Shown: one piece after another, positions 1 through 8,499 of the stretch | Layout: each line of letters opens with the position of its first letter | Numbering within the stretch: the stretch's first letter is position 1 | Assembly: GCA_023423285.1 (NCBI GenBank) | Contig: JAFAFV010000048.1 | Coordinates: forward strand, 4,637 to 68,636 | Length of the DNA stretch: 64,000 nucleotides | Source of the DNA: Bacteroidota bacterium | GTDB taxonomy: Bacteria > Bacteroidota > Bacteroidia > Chitinophagales > Chitinophagaceae | Direction: 5' to 3' | Made by a program: the position numbers and the translations under genes | Notes under the pieces: generated by a model | Told to the model about the DNA's origin: nothing | What the model saw: only the letters and a program-made list of their open reading frames with translations | The model's database searches: none

Positions 1-404
1 GACCACTCATCCCAATGGCGGTACATCAGGTGATCATAAATATATACATTTGATTTTTCCAGTTCAGGATAGACATCAACACCTTTTACTTTATTTACCT
101 GCACAGCTTTATGGCTTAAAATGTATTGACCGTTTGGCGAAATGTTTTTATCAGCAACAAGCGCAAAATGATCTTCAATTTCTGAAGCTTCGCCGCCCGT
201 AATTGGTATGCGGTAAGTTTTTGTACTGCTTTTGTTAGATACCAGATCTGGTGTAGTTACATTGTAAATCACAGATTGCTTATCTTTTGTAAGCCCGATA
301 CCATTTACCCGGCCCAGTTTCCAAAGTAACTCCGGCGTCATTACATTTTGCGCCCAGCCATTTAGACCCACCAATAGCAGTAAGCCGGTTAAAACATGCT
401 TCAT
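1..404 (-). CDS. S9 family peptidase (prolyl oligopeptidase type), N-terminal part only
   Basis: Secreted serine peptidase of the acylaminoacyl/dipeptidyl-peptidase group, cut by the left window edge. The gene starts at ATG 404 and reads leftwards for about 134 codons. Residues 1-19 form a signal peptide (MKHVLTGLLLLVGLNGWAQ) ending in the usual Bacteroidota A-Q cleavage context. The visible part then runs into the N-terminal beta-propeller, with TPELLWKLGRVNG and YDHLMYRHWDEW, stretches I recognise from Bacteroidota S9 peptidases. The catalytic alpha/beta-hydrolase domain would lie outside the window, so activity cannot be judged. It follows the DedA gene on the same strand after 97 bp and may or may not be co-transcribed. 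Family assignment rests on recalled motifs in a partial protein. Confidence 0.8.
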   Translation of the reverse strand, partial: MKHVLTGLLLLVGLNGWAQNVMTPELLWKLGRVNGIGLTKDKQSVIYNVTTPDLVSNKSSTKTYRIPITGGEASEIEDHFALVADKNISPNGQYILSHKAVQVNKVKGVDVYPELEKSNVYIYDHLMYRHWDEW

Positions 405-501
405 ATTTGTTCAATTTGTGATAAAGCTAAGGAAGCGCGTCTGTAAGGTAAGCAGCCGCTCAATCATTACAATTGGTACCGCACTCGTAGCCCGCATCTT
501 G

Positions 502-1233
502 TTACGGCAACGGTTTTTTGCCTGCTTTGCCTGTTATTAATTTATAAAGAATGGGCACAGTTGTTATTAATACTAAACCCAGTACCACAAGCCCCAGGTG
601 TTGTTTCAGATCAAAACCAAACCCATCGTACAACCATTTTTGAAGAAAATGCCCGGCAAAAACCATACTGAACACCCAACCAACGCAACCGGTAATATTA
701 TAAAAAGTAAATTTTGCCCTGTCCATTTGAACGATACCCGCAACTATGGGGGCAAACGTTCTTACAAATGGTAAAAATCTGGCAATGATGATGGCCATAC
801 CGCCATATTTTTCATAAAAGTCATGCGCCTGCTCAATATACCTGCGCTTAAAAAAAAATGTTTCGCGCCAATTATACATGGCCGGGCCAACTTTGCGCCC
901 CGTCCAGTAACCAACCATATTTCCCAGGATGCCGCAAAATGAAATTAAAGCCCAAAGTATAATCAGGTCTACCCATTCGTGTTGAATGTGGCCCATATTG
1001 AACATTTTTAAAAACTGGTGCGTCAGGCCTGGCACCTCCATACCATCTTTTGGCATGGTGTGCGCATAAATACCTGCTATAAATAATAAAGAATCTCCTG
1101 GTAAAAAAAAACCGGCAAACAAACCGGTTTCGGCAAAAACCACGAACAGTAAAAGCCACAACCCACCATTTTCAATATACCACTGTGGCTGCAGTAATTC
1201 TGTCCAGTGAAAAGTACTCAAAAGCTCGATCAT
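502..1233 (-). CDS. DedA family membrane protein (VTT/SNARE-associated domain)
   Basis: Inner-membrane protein of 243 residues, the normal length for DedA/Tvp38 proteins, a family now linked to flipping of polyprenyl or phospholipid carriers. The N-terminal helical segment ETGLFAGFFLPGDSLLFIAG (about 35-54) carries the family G-x-F-x-P-G-(D/E) re-entrant motif. The second half has the hallmark R152-x-x-P155-x-x-R158 followed by P162 and G166 and the FxxxNxxG(x)3W run near 175-186. Four or more hydrophobic segments are visible. It lies 69 bp downstream of the symporter gene on the same strand, so co-transcription is possible, but nothing in the sequence ties the two functions. The natural substrate cannot be read from the sequence. 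Confidence 0.92.
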   Translation of the reverse strand: MIELLSTFHWTELLQPQWYIENGGLWLLLFVVFAETGLFAGFFLPGDSLLFIAGIYAHTMPKDGMEVPGLTHQFLKMFNMGHIQHEWVDLIILWALISFCGILGNMVGYWTGRKVGPAMYNWRETFFFKRRYIEQAHDFYEKYGGMAIIIARFLPFVRTFAPIVAGIVQMDRAKFTFYNITGCVGWVFSMVFAGHFLQKWLYDGFGFDLKQHLGLVVLGLVLITTVPILYKLITGKAGKKPLP

Positions 1234-1302
1234 AAATATTTTTTAGCGAAATCCTTAACCGGAAAACAGCTCAGACAAAGTTTTGTTCGTGTTAGCATTA
1301 AT

Positions 1303-2637
1303 TTAGTCCTCAGAGGTTGCGCCCACGTCCATTACAATCGCGTCATCATCATTGGTTATTTCAGGCACGCCGGCTGCAACGCATTGCGCTATTACCAGAT
1401 CGCCTGAAACATTAAGCGTTGTTCTGCACATATCAAGCAGCCTGTCTACACCCAGCACCAGGCCAATTCCTTCAGGCGGAACGCCCACCTGCATCATCAA
1501 TACCACAATAAGCGGCAGCGATCCTCCGGGCACACCAGCCGTGCCAATACCTGCCAGTACCGACATCAGTACCACAATCAGCTGCTGACCCACCGAGAGA
1601 TCAATACCATACACCTGTGCTATAAACAAAACTGTTACGCCTTCAAAAAGCGCCGTACCGTTTTGATTGGCTGATGCGCCAATGGTAAGCACAAAACGGG
1701 ATATTTTATCGGGAATGTTTAGTTTTTTATCAGCGGCTTCCAGGGCTACCGGCAAAGTGGCGTTAGAAGACGACGTAGAAAATGCGTAGATGTACACCTC
1801 ACGGCATTTTTTCATGAATTTTAAAGGGTTCACCTTTCCAAATGTTCGCAAAGCAAAAGTATATACTACAAACTGCTGTATCAGCAAACCGGCAATCACT
1901 ACTCCGGTGTAGGCTGCAAGGTTGCCTAAAAACCCGCCACCCATAGAATAGGTAGTGTTGAACACCAACCCAAAAATGCCATATGGCGCAAGTTTTAAAG
2001 CCCACTCAATTACTTTTAAGGAAGCTGCAAACACGGCATTTAATACCTGCAGAATGGGATGTTCATCAGTATTTTCTATAACCAGTGATAAGGCATAACC
2101 AAAAAACAAAGAGAAGATCATTACGGCAACAATTTCGCCACTAAAAGCTTTTGCAGCAGAATCTATTGGGTTTTGAGGCACAAGATCTACAATATAATCC
2201 TGCCAGTTTTTTTCAGAGGCTGCTTTGGCATTTTTTTCAATCTTTAGCACGCCGGCATTTCGCGCCAGCGCTTCTTTGTCAAAATCCACACCCTGGCCTG
2301 GCTTAATCACATTTACCAGCAGCAATGCAATAACCACAGCTAATGTGCTCAACATAATAGTAAAAAATATGGACCTTGAAGCCACCTTGCCCAGGCCCTT
2401 ACCTTTTGCCAATTCAAACACACCCAGTATAAGTGCACTTACAATTAGCGGCACAACCACCGTCATTATGATGCGTAAAAATAGCATGCCGGCTAGCTTG
2501 CACAATTCTACAAACGGGTCCATCCAGCTGTTTGTTTTTTGCGGAAAAGCGTAATAGGCCATAAGCCCCAGAATAAGCCCAAGAACAAAACCCAGTAACA
2601 GTTTAGCCCATTGCGGTAATTTTTTTAAAGCACCCAT
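1303..2637 (-). CDS. Dicarboxylate/amino acid:cation symporter (DAACS, SDF family)
   Basis: A 444-residue secondary transporter of the GltP/DctA family, importing acidic amino acids or C4-dicarboxylates with sodium or protons. The first re-entrant hairpin shows the serine-rich STSSSNATLP (287-296). The TM7 motif, N-M-D-G-T in the archaeal model, reads N324-Q325-N326-G327-T328 here, a variant I also associate with other bacterial members. The second hairpin has GTAGVPGGS, and TM8 carries DRLLDMCRTTLNVSGD with the substrate-binding aspartate, arginine and asparagine. About eight membrane helices are visible. A roughly 40-residue hydrophilic insert (about 115-155) sits between early helices, a common variable loop in this family. 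The exact substrate is not determined. It is divergent from the amino-acid permease at 2863. Confidence 0.93.
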   Translation of the reverse strand: MGALKKLPQWAKLLLGFVLGLILGLMAYYAFPQKTNSWMDPFVELCKLAGMLFLRIIMTVVVPLIVSALILGVFELAKGKGLGKVASRSIFFTIMLSTLAVVIALLLVNVIKPGQGVDFDKEALARNAGVLKIEKNAKAASEKNWQDYIVDLVPQNPIDSAAKAFSGEIVAVMIFSLFFGYALSLVIENTDEHPILQVLNAVFAASLKVIEWALKLAPYGIFGLVFNTTYSMGGGFLGNLAAYTGVVIAGLLIQQFVVYTFALRTFGKVNPLKFMKKCREVYIYAFSTSSSNATLPVALEAADKKLNIPDKISRFVLTIGASANQNGTALFEGVTVLFIAQVYGIDLSVGQQLIVVLMSVLAGIGTAGVPGGSLPLIVVLMMQVGVPPEGIGLVLGVDRLLDMCRTTLNVSGDLVIAQCVAAGVPEITNDDDAIVMDVGATSED

Positions 2638-2862
2638 TCGACATTATATAGTAGAAAAAAATGATAACATTCAAAACTAAAGGTTTAGGACGAAAGCACT
2701 TTATTTTTTTTAAAGTATGAGCACAACTGTGTATTGACAGTATTTAGTAACCGGGAATTACATTATTAAATATTACCGCGAGCAAAACTTTTTATCAGGA
2801 TTTATAATTATTTACTATTTTTCAATTTTAAAAGTTACCGCTCAAGAACAAAACAAAAACTC

Positions 2863-4362
2863 ATGGGAATATTTATAAGAAAACCTGTTAGCCAACTAAT
2901 TGCAGAAGCCGGCGAGAGTGAAAAGGGTTTGAAAAGAACGTTAACACCGCTTGCACTGGTGTCGTTGGGTGTGGGCGCCATCATTGGCGCCGGGCTTTTT
3001 TCTTTAACTGGTATTGCTGCAGCAGAAAATGCTGGCCCTGCCGTAATTTTTTCTTTTATACTTGCCGCATTGGGCTGCGCTTTTGCAGGTCTTTGTTATG
3101 CAGAGTTTGCTAGTATGATTCCTGTAGCCGGCAGCGCTTACACTTATAGCTATGCCACTATGGGAGAATTTATTGCATGGATTATTGGTTGGGACCTGGT
3201 ACTTGAATACGCGCTTGGTGCCGCCACAGTGGCAGCAAGTTGGTCGCAATATGTTGATAAATTTCTGCAGCACTTTAATATTCATTTACCTGATGCTTTA
3301 TTACGTGGCCCCTTTGATGAAATACAGGGTGTGAATGCTGGCGGCGTTGTAAACCTGCCAGCCATTATTATTGTTTGCCTTTTGTCACTTTTATTAATAC
3401 GGGGTATTTCTGAGTCGGCCCTAATTAATAATATACTTGTAATATTAAAGGTGGCAGTGGTGCTCATTTTTATTGCACTCGGCTGGTCGTTTATCAATCC
3501 GGCCAATCATGATCCTATGATTCCGGTAAACCAGGGCGAGCAAATGCTTAAAAATGGCGAGATCGGCTTTTTCCAGTTCTTTTCAAGTGACTATTTCGGA
3601 CATTTTGGCTGGAGCGGCGTGCTGCGGGGCGCCGGGGTGGTGTTTTTTGCATTCATTTGGTTTTATGCGGTGAGTTCTGCCGCACAGGAGGCAAAAAATC
3701 CTCAAAAAGGAATGCCGATAGGCATTATCGGGTCGTTGATCGTTTGTACCATATTATATGTACTATTTGCATATGTGCTTACCGGCCTCGAGAATTATAC
3801 CGTCTTTCACGGCGATGCCAGCCCCGTAACCACAGCTTTTGCTAATACGGGTTATACGTTTTTGAACCTCTTCCTAACGATCGCCATTATTGCTGGTTAC
3901 ACATCTGTTATTCTGGTGATGCTGATGGGGCAAAGCCGTGTATTTTACAGTATGAGCACTGATGGTTTGCTTCCACGGTTTTTTAGTGATATTCATAAAA
4001 AGAACCGCACACCGTGGAAAACAAACCTGGTATTTATGGTTTTTGTGAGCATCTTTGCAGGTTTTGTTCCCGTATCTGATCTCGGGCACATGGTAAGTAT
4101 CGGAACACTGTTTGCTTTTGCGCTGGTTTGTATCGGGGTAATTGTGATGCGTAAAAAGCATCCTGAAATAAAACGTGGTTTCCGCGCACCACTAGTTCCG
4201 TTGATCCCCATCCTAGGTATTATCGTTTGCGTTGCCTTAATGATAGGCTTGCCAATAGAAAGCTGGGAACGGCTCGCAATATGGCTGGCTTTGGGTATGA
4301 TCATTTACTTTGCATACAGCAAAAAACGCAGCATATTGCGCAGGAGTGGTAAGGGAAATTGA
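2863..4362 (+). CDS. APC-superfamily amino acid permease (CAT-like)
   Basis: A 499-residue inner-membrane amino-acid permease with about 12 hydrophobic segments, matching the cationic-amino-acid-transporter subfamily in length and pattern. Helix 1 shows the unwound substrate motif GVGAIIGAGLFSLTG (about 36-50). Residues near 85-110 read CYAEFASMIPVAGSAYTYSY, a sequence typical of CAT-type permeases. The N-terminus carries the short cytosolic stretch KPVSQLIAEAGESEKGLKRT seen in this subfamily. The C-terminus is short and basic. It starts at ATG 2863 after a 225-bp AT-rich divergent region shared with the symporter; I found no exact TAnnTTTG promoter there. Substrate specificity (Lys/Arg versus other amino acids) cannot be decided from the sequence. 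Confidence 0.92.
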   Translation: MGIFIRKPVSQLIAEAGESEKGLKRTLTPLALVSLGVGAIIGAGLFSLTGIAAAENAGPAVIFSFILAALGCAFAGLCYAEFASMIPVAGSAYTYSYATMGEFIAWIIGWDLVLEYALGAATVAASWSQYVDKFLQHFNIHLPDALLRGPFDEIQGVNAGGVVNLPAIIIVCLLSLLLIRGISESALINNILVILKVAVVLIFIALGWSFINPANHDPMIPVNQGEQMLKNGEIGFFQFFSSDYFGHFGWSGVLRGAGVVFFAFIWFYAVSSAAQEAKNPQKGMPIGIIGSLIVCTILYVLFAYVLTGLENYTVFHGDASPVTTAFANTGYTFLNLFLTIAIIAGYTSVILVMLMGQSRVFYSMSTDGLLPRFFSDIHKKNRTPWKTNLVFMVFVSIFAGFVPVSDLGHMVSIGTLFAFALVCIGVIVMRKKHPEIKRGFRAPLVPLIPILGIIVCVALMIGLPIESWERLAIWLALGMIIYFAYSKKRSILRRSGKGN

Positions 4363-4440
4363 AAATAACTATATACTGTAACCGTGGGTTTTGATCAGCT
4401 GTGTTTTATTTTATTTATATAATTTAATTTTTTCAGTTTC

Positions 4441-4471
4441 TTGGTTGATATGTTTTTTACCTTTACCTTTG
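4441..4471 (+). promoter_or_regulatory. Probable promoter of rplS
   Basis: TTG at 4441-4443, then exactly 20 bp, then TACCTTTG at 4464-4471. This fits the Bacteroidota primary-sigma consensus (TTG/TTTG at -33, 19-21 bp, TAnnTTTG at -7). A start near 4478 would leave a leader of about 15 nt before the rplS ATG at 4494. Confidence 0.7.
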
Positions 4472-4493
4472 CCATCCCTTAAAATATTGAGTT

Positions 4494-4874
4494 ATGAGCA
4501 GCGCTATAGATTATATACACGAACAGTTAACTCCCAAAAAAGAACTTCCAGCTTTTAAAGCCGGCGATAACGTAACTGTAAACTACAGAATTATTGAAGG
4601 AAACAAAGAGCGTATCCAGTCTTTTAAAGGAGATGTGATTAAACAACAGGGCACGGGAGCTACGGCTACCTTTACTGTTAGAAAGATTTCTGACGGAGTG
4701 GGTGTGGAAAGAACTTTTCCTTTTTTATCTCCCAATATTGACTCTGTTATAGTAAATAAAGCTGGCCATGTTCGCAGGGCCAAGCTGTTTTATCAGCGTA
4801 AAAGAAGCGGCAAAAGCGCTCGCATTCGTGAGAAACGTATGGCAGTTGTTAGCAAAAACGCAGCTACCGTTTAA
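4494..4874 (+). CDS. rplS: 50S ribosomal protein L19
   Basis: Ribosomal protein bL19, at the 30S-50S interface of the large subunit. Length 126 residues, slightly longer than the 115-residue E. coli protein because of a C-terminal tail rich in Lys, Arg and Ala. The family core is clear: PAFKAGDNVTVNYRIIEGNKER followed by QSFKGDVI, then GVGVERTFPFLSPNIDSV and the basic VRRAKLFYQRKRSGKSARI. It is monocistronic here: its own promoter lies just upstream and a strong hairpin terminator just downstream. The trmD and rimM genes that accompany rplS in many bacteria are absent, which is usual for Bacteroidota. Confidence 0.98.
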   Translation: MSSAIDYIHEQLTPKKELPAFKAGDNVTVNYRIIEGNKERIQSFKGDVIKQQGTGATATFTVRKISDGVGVERTFPFLSPNIDSVIVNKAGHVRRAKLFYQRKRSGKSARIREKRMAVVSKNAATV

Positions 4875-4898
4875 AAAGATATTCCAAAAAAATTTCTA

Positions 4899-4921
4899 CC
4901 CTGCCTATTGGCGGGGTTTTT
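4899..4921 (+). terminator. Rho-independent terminator of rplS
   Basis: Seven-pair stem CCCTGCC (4899-4905) with GGCGGGG (4910-4916, one T-G pair), loop TATT, followed at once by five T. It lies 25 bp after the rplS stop. Confidence 0.85.
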
Positions 4922-5118
4922 ATTTATACGCCTCACAAAGCTTGAATATGGATATTTATATTTGTCAGCCATATCAATAACATATCCCATATTTTCAACC
5001 TAATAATTGCGCCCGGTTTTGTATCTTCGCCAATAGCTTGTTTTTAAAAAATATAAAACAGGCTGATTTCTAATTTATTATCAATATTTTTTCATCAGGA
5101 AAAAACAAATGAACTTTA

Positions 5119-6684
5119 ATGGATCCAATAATAATTACTGTAATTGCAGCTGTAGTTGCCTTGCTTATAGGTATTATAGCAGGCAAATTTTTATTTGCCA
5201 AGAACACAAAGCAAAGAATTGAAGAAGCTGAACTTCACGCTAAAAATATTATTACCGAGGCAGAGCTTAGAGCAGAAACTGTAAAAAAAGAGAAAGAACT
5301 GGAGGCGAAAGAGCGATTTGTTTCGCTGAAAGCTGCCCACGAAAAAGAAGTAAACGAACGCAGCCGCAAACTAGTAGATGCCGAAAACCGCATCAGGCAA
5401 AAAGAACAATCGCTGAACCAAAAAGAATCTAACGCCGAAAAAGCTATTAAAGAAAATGATGCCATTAAGGCCAGCCTTAACACCCAGATAGAAGTGGTGA
5501 ATAAAAAACGGGCCGAGCTGGAGAAAAACCAGGAAGAGCACGTACGCCGTCTGGAGAAAATTGCAGGTCTTACAGCAGATGAAGCAAAATCTCAGCTAAT
5601 CGAAAGCCTTAAAAACGAAGCACAAACGCAAGCCGTTGGTATACAACAAGAAATAATTGACGAAGCAAGGCTAAAAGCCAACAAAGAGGCCCGTAAAATC
5701 ATTATTCAAACCATTCAGCGCACCGCTGCCGAGCAGGCCATTGAGAACTCAATCACAGTTTTCAATCTTGAAAGTGATGAAGTAAAAGGCCAAATTATCG
5801 GTCGCGAAGGCCGCAACATACGCGCACTGGAAGCGGCCACCGGTGTAGACCTGATAGTTGATGACACTCCCGAAGCCATTCTCCTCTCCTGCTTTGACCC
5901 GCTACGTCGCGAAATTGCACGCCTTAGCCTGCAGCGCCTGGTAACCGATGGACGCATTCACCCCGCACGCATTGAAGAAGTGGTAGAAAAAACCCGCAAG
6001 CAAATTGAAGAGCAGGTAATGGAAATTGGAGAAAGAACCGTAATTGACCTCGGCATTCACGGCCTGCATAAAGAACTGGTACGAATGGTGGGCCGCATGC
6101 GCTACCGTTCATCTTACGGCCAAAATCTGCTCATGCACAGCCGCGAAACGGCCAACCTTTGCGCCATCATGGCGGCCGAACTGGGCCTTAACCCCAAACT
6201 GGCGAAAAGAGCCGGGCTGCTGCACGATATAGGCAAAGTACCTGATGAGGAAAGCGAACTAAGCCACGCACTTTTAGGTGCCAAATTAGCCGAGAAATAC
6301 GGCGAAAACCCAGCCATAGTAAATGCCATTGCTGCGCATCATGACGAAGCAGAAATGCAATATGTTATATCTCCTATCATACAGGCCTGCGATGCCATTA
6401 GCGGCGCAAGACCTGGTGCCCGCAGGGAAATTATGCAACAATACCTGCAACGCATCAAAGACCTTGAAACTCTTGCCATGGGCTACCCCGGCGTTGAAAA
6501 AGCTTATGCCATACAAGCCGGCCGTGAGTTGCGTGTAATTGTGGAATCAGACAGAGTAACAGATCAGGAAAGCGATAAAATATCATTTGAAATTGCACAA
6601 AAAATTCAAACAGAAATGACCTTTCCTGGGCAAATCAAAGTAACCGTGATAAGGGAAAAAAGGGCCGTGAATGTGGCGAGGTAA
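5119..6684 (+). CDS. rny: Ribonuclease Y
   Basis: Membrane-anchored endoribonuclease that initiates mRNA decay; 521 residues, the normal length. Order of parts: N-terminal transmembrane anchor (about 4-26, [19 protein letters not shown]), a long Glu/Lys/Ala-rich coiled coil (about 30-195), a KH RNA-binding domain with [20 protein letters not shown] (about 225-245), then an HD domain with H369-D370 in [13 protein letters not shown] and a downstream AAHHDEAE. The C-terminal extension ends in [18 protein letters not shown], as in other RNase Y proteins. The start ATG at 5119 gives the anchor directly. A well-formed terminator follows, so the gene is probably a single transcription unit. Confidence 0.97.
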   Translation: MDPIIITVIAAVVALLIGIIAGKFLFAKNTKQRIEEAELHAKNIITEAELRAETVKKEKELEAKERFVSLKAAHEKEVNERSRKLVDAENRIRQKEQSLNQKESNAEKAIKENDAIKASLNTQIEVVNKKRAELEKNQEEHVRRLEKIAGLTADEAKSQLIESLKNEAQTQAVGIQQEIIDEARLKANKEARKIIIQTIQRTAAEQAIENSITVFNLESDEVKGQIIGREGRNIRALEAATGVDLIVDDTPEAILLSCFDPLRREIARLSLQRLVTDGRIHPARIEEVVEKTRKQIEEQVMEIGERTVIDLGIHGLHKELVRMVGRMRYRSSYGQNLLMHSRETANLCAIMAAELGLNPKLAKRAGLLHDIGKVPDEESELSHALLGAKLAEKYGENPAIVNAIAAHHDEAEMQYVISPIIQACDAISGARPGARREIMQQYLQRIKDLETLAMGYPGVEKAYAIQAGRELRVIVESDRVTDQESDKISFEIAQKIQTEMTFPGQIKVTVIREKRAVNVAR

Positions 6685-6705
6685 ATTTTCAACTTATATC
6701 AATAC

Positions 6706-6732
6706 AAAAGGATGTGTGTAACATCCTTTTTT
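6706..6732 (+). terminator. Rho-independent terminator of rny
   Basis: Perfect ten-pair stem AAAAGGATGT (6706-6715) with ACATCCTTTT (6721-6730), five-base loop GTGTA, then further T. It separates rny from the glycan operon that begins at 6792. Confidence 0.85.
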
Positions 6733-6791
6733 AATTTGTTCAATTCATAGGTATCTTTACAGATAAATCTAACTAAATATAAACCGGCATT

Positions 6792-7232
6792 ATGGCTGAA
6801 ACATTGGGCTCTTTGTGCGATAAGCTTACAATTGTAAAACTGAAACAATTTCATACCGAGGACAGTGAAAGGCTGCAATCTTTACAAGCACAGCAGCTAC
6901 AGATAGAAGGTGAAATTGATGCTTTTGTAAATGCTGCCATTAACGGCCAGATCCCTGTAGAAAAACTTACTTTCAAATCGAACAAGGTTTATAAAAAAGA
7001 AGGCAACGAAGTAAGTGCCATCAACGGGAGTTTTGGTACCGTGTTTTCCAAACTGGCCGAAGTGAATTGTGACTTGTGGCACGAACAAGAAAAAGTGTAT
7101 GAATTTGAAAAAGTGGCCCCAGAGCAAAAAGATAAAGTGATCAAGCAACTGGCCATCCTAAATCTTGAACGAAACAATTGTATTGACGCCATTGATGCCA
7201 ATTTTCAACAACTAATAAAAGAGAAACAGTAA
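6792..7232 (+). CDS. Small helical protein of a glycan-biosynthesis operon (DUF6165-like)
   Basis: A 146-residue soluble protein, mostly alpha-helical by composition, with no signal peptide. The opening LGSLCDKLTIVKLKQ, the central LAEVNCDLWHEQEKVYEFE and the closing LAILNLERNNCIDAIDANF resemble DUF6165-type small proteins that occur among sugar-modifying genes; I recall that resemblance and could not test it. No catalytic motif can be named. Its stop lies one base before the start of the methyltransferase gene, so the two are translationally coupled and the protein probably acts in the same pathway, perhaps as a partner of one of the enzymes. First gene of the operon, after the rny terminator. 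Confidence 0.7.
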   Translation: MAETLGSLCDKLTIVKLKQFHTEDSERLQSLQAQQLQIEGEIDAFVNAAINGQIPVEKLTFKSNKVYKKEGNEVSAINGSFGTVFSKLAEVNCDLWHEQEKVYEFEKVAPEQKDKVIKQLAILNLERNNCIDAIDANFQQLIKEKQ

Positions 7233-7233
7233 T

Positions 7234-8490
7234 ATGCACATCAGAAAAAGGACTACCTGCCGGGTTTGCGGATCCACATCGCTTACCAAAGTAATTGACC
7301 TTGGTCCGCAGTATTTGCAGGGTTCGTTTATAAAGCCTGGAAAAGAAATGCCCAGCACCCGTAAGATTGATTGCACACTGGTACGCTGTAATCCTGCAGC
7401 TGATGAAAACGCTTGCGGACTGCTGCAAATGGAACACAGCGTTCCGCCCGAGATATTGTATGCCGCCTATTGGTACCGCAGCGGAACTAATGCTACCATG
7501 CGCAATCACCTGAAAGATATTGCCGATAACGTGGCGCAAATATTAAATACGGCTGATGCCAGCGTGCTGGATATTGGCTGCAACGATGGTACACTTTTGA
7601 GCTTTTACCCTCAAGTATATACAAAATACGGCTGCGACCCCAGCGATGTGGCGCAGGAAGTAAAAAATGCTACCGTTGTTCAGGATATATTTCCTTCTGA
7701 AGCATTATTCAAAGTGCTGGGCGATCAAAAACTGAATGCCATTACTTCCATTGCCATGTTTTACGACCTTGAGAACCCTGTGGAATTTGTTAAAGCTATC
7801 CGCCGAGCCCTTTCGCCAAAAGGCATATGGATTTTTGAGATGAGCTACATGCCGCGTATGCTGGAAATAGATAGCTACGATACTATTTGCCACGAACACC
7901 TTGAATATTACAGCTTGGCCGTGCTGGAAAAAATTACAGCTATGGCTGGTATGAAGATTTTTAAAATTTCTTTTAACGACATTAACGGCGGCAGCATCAG
8001 GTGCTATGCCACGCATCACGAAAATACTGCTTACGATACCTCTGAAAATAATCAACTCATTAACGAGATCCGCCATAAAGAATTTGATTTGGAGTTGGAT
8101 ACCGACAAACCTTACACTTCCTTTCAGCAGCGAATAGAACAGTTGAAAACTGATTTGCACAACCTTTTGGTTGAGTTTAAAAAAGAAGGAAAGAAGGTTC
8201 ATATTTACGGCGCTTCTACCAAAGGCAATACTATTTTGCAATGGTGCAATATTGATCACACGTTGATTGATTATGCAGCAGAGCGCAACCCCGACAAGTT
8301 TGGCGCGTATACTTTAGGCACCAACATTCCAATCATTAGCGAGGCTGACAGTCGCGCCATGAACCCCGATTATTACCTGGTACTGCCCTGGCATTTTAAA
8401 AACGAGTTTTTAGAGCGTGAAAAAGAAGCAATTGAAAAAGGAACCGGTTTTATCTTTCCCGTACCAAAGATTGAAGTGTACAAAAAATAA
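7234..8490 (+). CDS. SAM-dependent sugar C-methyltransferase (TylC3/NovU/EvaC type)
   Basis: A 418-residue methyltransferase of the family that C-methylates nucleotide-activated deoxysugars. Three parts are visible: an N-terminal zinc-binding module with C-R-V-C (residues 9-12) and a later cysteine pair near 45-61; a Rossmann SAM domain with VLDIGCNDGTLLSFY (about 109-123); and a C-terminal domain with VHIYGASTKGNTILQW and PWHFKNEFLERE. The family sequence CHEHLEYYSL is present near 220; its histidine-glutamate pair is the proposed base region in TylC-type enzymes. It is coupled to the preceding small gene (1-bp gap) and 9 bp from the next. The product is probably a branched sugar, or a related C-methylated metabolite, for a surface glycan. 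The substrate is unknown. Confidence 0.88.
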   Translation: MHIRKRTTCRVCGSTSLTKVIDLGPQYLQGSFIKPGKEMPSTRKIDCTLVRCNPAADENACGLLQMEHSVPPEILYAAYWYRSGTNATMRNHLKDIADNVAQILNTADASVLDIGCNDGTLLSFYPQVYTKYGCDPSDVAQEVKNATVVQDIFPSEALFKVLGDQKLNAITSIAMFYDLENPVEFVKAIRRALSPKGIWIFEMSYMPRMLEIDSYDTICHEHLEYYSLAVLEKITAMAGMKIFKISFNDINGGSIRCYATHHENTAYDTSENNQLINEIRHKEFDLELDTDKPYTSFQQRIEQLKTDLHNLLVEFKKEGKKVHIYGASTKGNTILQWCNIDHTLIDYAAERNPDKFGAYTLGTNIPIISEADSRAMNPDYYLVLPWHFKNEFLEREKEAIEKGTGFIFPVPKIEVYKK

Positions 8491-8499
8491 CTTATCGTA

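Noticed and set aside
7705..8259. Open frame of 184 codons on the minus strand
   Set aside because: Antisense to the C-methyltransferase gene; no family pattern and no promoter.
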